In this document: piece by piece, positions 45,700-49,648 of the stretch
Position numbering within the stretch: the first letter of the stretch is position 1
How the letters are laid out: each line of letters opens with the position of its first letter
NCBI RefSeq assembly: GCF_009720245.1
Contig: NZ_WJSQ01000002.1
Span: forward strand, 1-49,648
DNA from: Sphingomonas segetis
Lineage (GTDB): Bacteria > Pseudomonadota > Alphaproteobacteria > Sphingomonadales > Sphingomonadaceae
Length of the DNA: 49,648 bases
Reading direction: 5' to 3'
The notes under the pieces: model-generated
Told to the model about the DNA's origin: nothing
Databases searched by the model: none
The model's input: the letters and a program-made list of their open reading frames with translations, nothing else
Made by a program: the position numbers and the translations under genes

Positions 45700-46442
45700 G
45701 CGCCGCTCCCGCCCCCAAGGGCGCCGCCGGGCTTGCGGGGGGCTCGAGGATTCCGCGCCACGTCGCGATTATCATGGACGGCAACGGCCGCTGGGCCGAA
45801 AAGCGCGGGCTGCCGCGTGTCGCCGGGCACAAGGCCGGCGCGGAAGCGGTGCGGCGGGCGATGCAGTCCGCGGTCGACCATGGCGTCGAGGTGCTGACGC
45901 TGTACGCTTTCTCGTCGGAAAACTGGAAGCGCACCAGTGAGGAAATTGCCGACCTCACCGGCCTCATGCGCTTCTACCTCGAGCGCGAGCTGGCGACGCT
46001 TCACAAGGAGGGCGTAAAGCTCCGGCTGATCGGCGACTATTCGGCGTTCGGGCCGGACCTGGTGGCGAGGCTCGACCGGGCGATCGACCACACGGCGACA
46101 AACCAGCGGCTGACGCTGGTCGTCGCGCTCAACTACGGCTCGCGCGCCGAGATTGTCGCGGCGGCAAGAAATCTGGCCGAAAAGGCGGTCGCGGGCGATG
46201 TCGACGCGCAAATGATCGACGAGGATGCACTCGCGGGCGAACTGCAGACCCGCGGCCTGCCCGAGCTCGACCTTTTGATCCGCACCTCGGGCGAGGTGCG
46301 GCTGTCGAACTTCCTGCTGTGGCAGGCGGCCTATGCCGAGCTGATGTTCGTCGGTACGCTTTGGCCCGATTTCGCCGAGCGCGACTTCGCGGCGGCGCTA
46401 GAGCAGTTCGCGGCGCGCGAGCGGCGCTTCGGTGGTCGGTGA
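45696..46442 (+). CDS. uppS: Isoprenyl transferase (undecaprenyl diphosphate synthase)
   Basis: This 248-residue cis-prenyltransferase makes the C55 carrier for peptidoglycan and O-antigen. The signature [19 protein letters not shown] holds the catalytic Asp; [13 protein letters not shown] and the C-terminal [19 protein letters not shown] are diagnostic. The GTG at 45696 overlaps the frr stop, and the next conserved residues start at residue 17. The stop overlaps the cdsA GTG (GTGA). Confidence 0.97.
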   Translation: MSAAPAPKGAAGLAGGSRIPRHVAIIMDGNGRWAEKRGLPRVAGHKAGAEAVRRAMQSAVDHGVEVLTLYAFSSENWKRTSEEIADLTGLMRFYLERELATLHKEGVKLRLIGDYSAFGPDLVARLDRAIDHTATNQRLTLVVALNYGSRAEIVAAARNLAEKAVAGDVDAQMIDEDALAGELQTRGLPELDLLIRTSGEVRLSNFLLWQAAYAELMFVGTLWPDFAERDFAAALEQFAARERRFGGR

Positions 46443-47071
46443 CCGAGCTTTTCGTCCGCACCGCCACCGGTCTCCTCCTCGTCGCGGCGGCGCTGCTGAC
46501 GGCGGTGCTCGGCGGGACCGTGTTCGCGGTTTTTGTGGCTGCAGTCGCGACGGCGATGTTCTACGAATGGACCCGGCTCGTCCGCGGCCGGGGCGCGGTG
46601 TGGTACGCGAGCGGTTTCCTCTATGCCTTGATCCCGGCGCTCGCGCTGCTCTGGATCCGTGAGCGCGATGCGCACGGGCTCGAGCTGCTGATCTGGGTGT
46701 TCATCGTAACCTGGTCGACCGACATCGGCGCCTATTTCGCAGGGCGCCGCTTCGGACGGCGCAAGCTCGCGCCGGCGATCAGTCCGGGAAAGACGGTTGA
46801 GGGGCTCTACGGCGGTATCGCGGCGGCAACGCTGCTCGGCGGCGCATGGGCGCTTGCGACCGGCCTTGGCGTTGCGCTCCTGGCGCTCGCTCCGGTGCTG
46901 GCGGTCGCCGCGCAGGCGGGCGATTTGTTCGAGAGCGGCATGAAGAGGCGCGCCGGTGTGAAGGATTCGGGCACCTGGCTGCCGGGGCATGGCGGCGTGC
47001 TCGACCGGCTCGACGGGCTGGTGCCCGTGGCTGTGCTTACGGCCGCGGCGCAGCTACTGGGGCTGACGTGA
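46439..47071 (+). CDS. cdsA: Phosphatidate cytidylyltransferase, compact form
   Basis: This membrane enzyme makes CDP-diacylglycerol, the substrate of PssA. The C-terminal signature [20 protein letters not shown] plus GVLDRLD is complete, and [20 protein letters not shown] is kept. At 210 residues it is much shorter than E. coli CdsA (285): the first helices and some middle helices are missing, while the active-site half is intact. It starts with GTG in the uppS stop and overlaps the dxr GTG. Confidence 0.92.
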   Translation: MTELFVRTATGLLLVAAALLTAVLGGTVFAVFVAAVATAMFYEWTRLVRGRGAVWYASGFLYALIPALALLWIRERDAHGLELLIWVFIVTWSTDIGAYFAGRRFGRRKLAPAISPGKTVEGLYGGIAAATLLGGAWALATGLGVALLALAPVLAVAAQAGDLFESGMKRRAGVKDSGTWLPGHGGVLDRLDGLVPVAVLTAAAQLLGLT

Positions 47072-48228
47072 GGCGAAAGATCTCCATCTTGGGCGCGACT
47101 GGCTCGGTCGGCAAGTCGACGCTCGATCTCATAGAGCGCAACTCCGACCGGTTCGAGGTTGTCGCGGTAACGGCCGCGACCAGTGCCGAGGGACTCGCGA
47201 ACATCGCCCGCCGGATGGACGCGAAGCTCGCTGTCCTCGCTGACGAATCCCGACTGGAACAGCTCCAGGCCCTGCTCGCCGGTACCGGCTGCCGGGCAGC
47301 GGCGGGCGAGGCGGCGCTGATCGACGCCGCATTGGCGGACGCGGAAATCGTGATTGCCGCGATCGTCGGGTGCGCTGGACTCCGCCCGGTGATGGCGGCC
47401 GTCGAGGCCGGCACGACGGTGGCTCTGGCCAACAAGGAAGCCCTCGTCACGGCCGGGCAGCTGATGACCCGCGCGGCGCAGACGAGCGGCGCAACACTGC
47501 TACCGATAGACAGCGAGCATAATGCGATATTCCAATGTCTGGCGGGTTCTCGCGCGGAGGATGTCTCAAGAATCATCCTGACCGCGAGCGGAGGACCGTT
47601 CCGCACGGCGCTGCCCGAGACGATTGCCGGCGCCACGCCCGAACAGGCATGCGCCCATCCCAACTGGTCGATGGGCGCCAAAATCTCGGTCGATTCGGCG
47701 ACGATGATGAACAAGGGCCTCGAGCTGATCGAGGCACGCTATTTGTTCGGGCTTCCGTCCGAGCGGATCGACGTGCTCATCCACCCGCAATCGGTGGTTC
47801 ACTCGCTGGTTGAGTTCGTCGACGGTTCCGTGCTCGCTCAACTGGGATCGCCTGACATGCGTATCCCGATCGCGTTCGCGCTCGCCTGGCCCAAGCGGAT
47901 CGCCACGCCCGCCCAGCGGCTCGATCTTGCGGCAATCAGCAGGCTCGACTTCGAGACGCCCGATCTGAGTCGCTTCCCCGCGCTGCGTCTCGCGCGCGAG
48001 GCGCTCGAAGCCGGGGGCGCAGCCCCGATCGTCCTCAACGCCGCCAACGAGGTCGCCGTCGCCGGCTTCCTCGGCAATCGCCTGCGCTTTCCTGAAATCG
48101 CCGAATTCGTCGAACGGACCCTCGACTCTGCCGATTTCCCTGCGCCCCAAACCATCGACGAGGTGCTGGAAATCGACCGCGCCACGCGGTCGCTTATTGA
48201 ATCGCTGATGACCGAGGATTGCCACTAA
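47068..48228 (+). CDS. dxr: 1-deoxy-D-xylulose-5-phosphate reductoisomerase
   Basis: This 386-residue NADPH enzyme commits carbon to the MEP isoprenoid pathway that feeds UppS. It starts [20 protein letters not shown]; then [26 protein letters not shown] with metal-binding Glu, and [20 protein letters not shown]. The GTG at 47068 overlaps the cdsA stop; the last base is shared with the rseP ATG. Length matches the family. Confidence 0.97.
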   Translation: MRRKISILGATGSVGKSTLDLIERNSDRFEVVAVTAATSAEGLANIARRMDAKLAVLADESRLEQLQALLAGTGCRAAAGEAALIDAALADAEIVIAAIVGCAGLRPVMAAVEAGTTVALANKEALVTAGQLMTRAAQTSGATLLPIDSEHNAIFQCLAGSRAEDVSRIILTASGGPFRTALPETIAGATPEQACAHPNWSMGAKISVDSATMMNKGLELIEARYLFGLPSERIDVLIHPQSVVHSLVEFVDGSVLAQLGSPDMRIPIAFALAWPKRIATPAQRLDLAAISRLDFETPDLSRFPALRLAREALEAGGAAPIVLNAANEVAVAGFLGNRLRFPEIAEFVERTLDSADFPAPQTIDEVLEIDRATRSLIESLMTEDCH

Positions 48229-49355
48229 TGCTCCCGCAGCCGCCGCTGTGGCTGATCCTGATCGCATTCATCTGCGCATTGGGCCCGCTCGTTTTCTTCC
48301 ACGAGCTTGGCCATTATCTGGTGGCGCGGATGTTCGGCATCCCGGCCGAGATCTTCTCGATCGGCTTCGGGCACGAGCTGTTCGGCTGGACCGACCGCCA
48401 GGGGACGCGCTGGAAAGTCGCGTGGCTACCGCTCGGCGGTTATGTGCGCTTTGTCGGCGACATGAGTCCGGCGAGCAATCCCGCCGCGCTCGATGACATC
48501 CCGCCCGAGCTTCGCGACAAGGCTTTCCAGCTGCGCCCCGTCTGGCAGCGTTTCCTCGTCGTCCTCGCCGGGCCAATGGCCAATTTCCTCCTGGCGATCC
48601 TGATTTTCGCGGCTTTCTTCATGACGCTCGGCGCGCCGCGGACGAACGTCGTCGGCGAGGTCGTTCCGGACACCGCTGCGGCAGAGGCAGGGCTCAGGCC
48701 CGGCGACAAGATCCTGTCGGTCGCGGGGCAGGGCACGCCGAATTTCGAGGACATCCGCTCGGTCGTGCTTCTGCGTCCGAACGAGTCGGTCCCGCTGCGC
48801 TTCGAACGCGCCGGCGAGGTGCACGAGATTCGCGTCCGTCTGAAGTCGGACACGGTTACCGACCCCTTCGGCCAGAGCTTCACCCGTGGGTTGCTCGGCG
48901 TCTACCCGACGACCGGTGTGCTTCAGCGCCTGCCAGTCTACGACGCCATCCCGGAGGCAACCACCTACACCTTCCGGATCACCCGGACGATGATCGACGG
49001 GCTGGGCCAGATCGTCACCGGCAGGCGCGGGACCGAGGACGTCGGAGGCCCGATCAAGATCGCTCAGATCGCCGGACAGCAGGCATCGCTCGGCGCATTG
49101 CCGTTCGTTCAGCTGCTGGCGCTGTTCTCAATTAATCTGGGATTCATCAACCTCTTGCCAGTCCCGCTGCTGGATGGAGGACATCTGTTTTTCTACACAG
49201 TGGAAGCGATCAGGCGCCGCCCGCTCAGTGCGCGGGCGCTCGACTGGGCCTTCCGCGGTGGTCTGGCTCTCATCCTTGCGCTCGTGGTCTTCACGACCGT
49301 CAACGATCTCGGCTCCATCGGTCTGTGGGATCGGCTTCAACGCTTGATTGGTTAG
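48228..49355 (+). CDS. rseP: Site-2 protease RseP (RIP metalloprotease)
   Basis: This 375-residue inner-membrane zinc protease cuts anti-sigma factors and signal-peptide remnants within the membrane. The active site is H25-E26-L-G-H29 in VFFHELGHYLVARMFG; the third ligand region is NLLPVPLLDGGHLFF. One central PDZ domain is seen (VVPDTAAAEAGLRPGDKIL); E. coli has two. A TTG three codons earlier is a less likely start. It precedes bamA, as in most proteobacteria. Confidence 0.97.
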   Translation: MLPQPPLWLILIAFICALGPLVFFHELGHYLVARMFGIPAEIFSIGFGHELFGWTDRQGTRWKVAWLPLGGYVRFVGDMSPASNPAALDDIPPELRDKAFQLRPVWQRFLVVLAGPMANFLLAILIFAAFFMTLGAPRTNVVGEVVPDTAAAEAGLRPGDKILSVAGQGTPNFEDIRSVVLLRPNESVPLRFERAGEVHEIRVRLKSDTVTDPFGQSFTRGLLGVYPTTGVLQRLPVYDAIPEATTYTFRITRTMIDGLGQIVTGRRGTEDVGGPIKIAQIAGQQASLGALPFVQLLALFSINLGFINLLPVPLLDGGHLFFYTVEAIRRRPLSARALDWAFRGGLALILALVVFTTVNDLGSIGLWDRLQRLIG

Positions 49356-49435
49356 GAGGCTTGGGGCAGGGGCGACAACCGGAGGCTAATCGGCGAAGGG
49401 CGCCGTAGCACCAACTGCACAAAAGGCGGGGACGG

Positions 49436-49648
49436 GTGATTTCAAGGACGACGACTTTTAGCCGGCGAACCGGCGCGATGCTTTTGATTGGCACCGTGCT
49501 TGGCGGTTCGGCAGCGCCTCTGCTCGCGCAGACGGCCCCCGCCGAGCAGCCCCCCGCAGCGCCGCAGGCGGCCCAGCCCGCGCTCGCCCCCGTACAGGCC
49601 GCGCAAGGGACAATCCGCTCGATCACGGTGCGCGGCAACCAGCGGCTC
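49436..49648 (+). CDS. bamA: Outer-membrane assembly factor BamA (N-terminus, partial)
   Basis: The first 71 codons are present and the gene runs off the window. A signal peptide (RRTGAMLLIGTVLGGSAAPL, cut near LLAQ) is followed by an Ala/Pro/Gln linker of about 27 residues and then IRSITVRGNQRL, the opening strand of POTRA domain 1. BamA inserts beta-barrel proteins into the outer membrane. The GTG at 49436 gives a positively charged n-region; the ATG at 49478 would leave almost none. The position after rseP supports the call. Confidence 0.85.
   Translation, partial: MISRTTTFSRRTGAMLLIGTVLGGSAAPLLAQTAPAEQPPAAPQAAQPALAPVQAAQGTIRSITVRGNQRL

Overview
The window is about 50 kb of dense, high-GC chromosomal DNA from an alphaproteobacterium. 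The most likely order is Sphingomonadales (a Sphingomonas-like organism). This rests on the protein sequences, the arrangement ccmC-ccmD-ccmE-ccmF-ccmG-ccmH-ccmI without ccmA or ccmB, a eukaryotic-type NADP isocitrate dehydrogenase, and the rpsB-tsf-pyrH-frr-uppS-cdsA-dxr-rseP-bamA run. I see no rRNA, insertion sequence, integrase, phage gene or CRISPR array. This is core genome, not an island.

Layout. 1-3.4 kb: a partial exported protein, a small acidic protein, lon protease, an HU DNA-binding protein and tRNA-Val(CAC). 3.4-8.1 kb: a translationally coupled cluster otsB - GH15 glycoside hydrolase - otsA, which makes (and possibly breaks down) trehalose, facing a Crp/Fnr-type regulator. 8.3-14.3 kb: tRNA-His, a leucine-dehydrogenase-family enzyme and seven cytochrome c maturation genes joined by stop/start overlaps. 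14.2-20.5 kb: an S41 peptidase, alanine dehydrogenase, Kup potassium transporter, a PRC-barrel-like membrane protein, a 2'-5' RNA ligase family protein and a DUF3775 protein. 20.6-23.1 kb: tRNA-Met, a tail-anchored small protein, a cystathionine beta-lyase family enzyme, a DUF2892 membrane protein, and a 470-base divergent gap with an intrinsic terminator and ordered hairpins. 23.1-33.4 kb: proS, lolC, lolD, an LprI-like protein, a secreted protein, dnaE, a hemerythrin-like protein and mtgA. 33.5-42.3 kb: alaS, a CPA2 antiporter, an FAD oxidoreductase, icd, psd, pssA and a small membrane protein antisense to the end of pssA. 42.5-49.6 kb: rpsB through rseP and the start of bamA.

Most functions are housekeeping: protein quality control, c-type cytochrome assembly, translation, lipoprotein sorting, phospholipid and isoprenoid synthesis, and outer-membrane assembly. 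The less ordinary material is non-coding or at gene edges. It comprises a candidate structured RNA or attenuator at 22746-22926 on the minus strand, three REP-like palindromes (one inside ccmH, where it supplies the signal-peptide region), a three-way-junction-like fold between lon and the HU gene, a structured rpsB leader, and long tail-to-tail gene overlaps. I did not find a convincing new multi-gene system. The best candidates for something undescribed are the 22.8 kb RNA and the repeat-built CcmH N-terminus.
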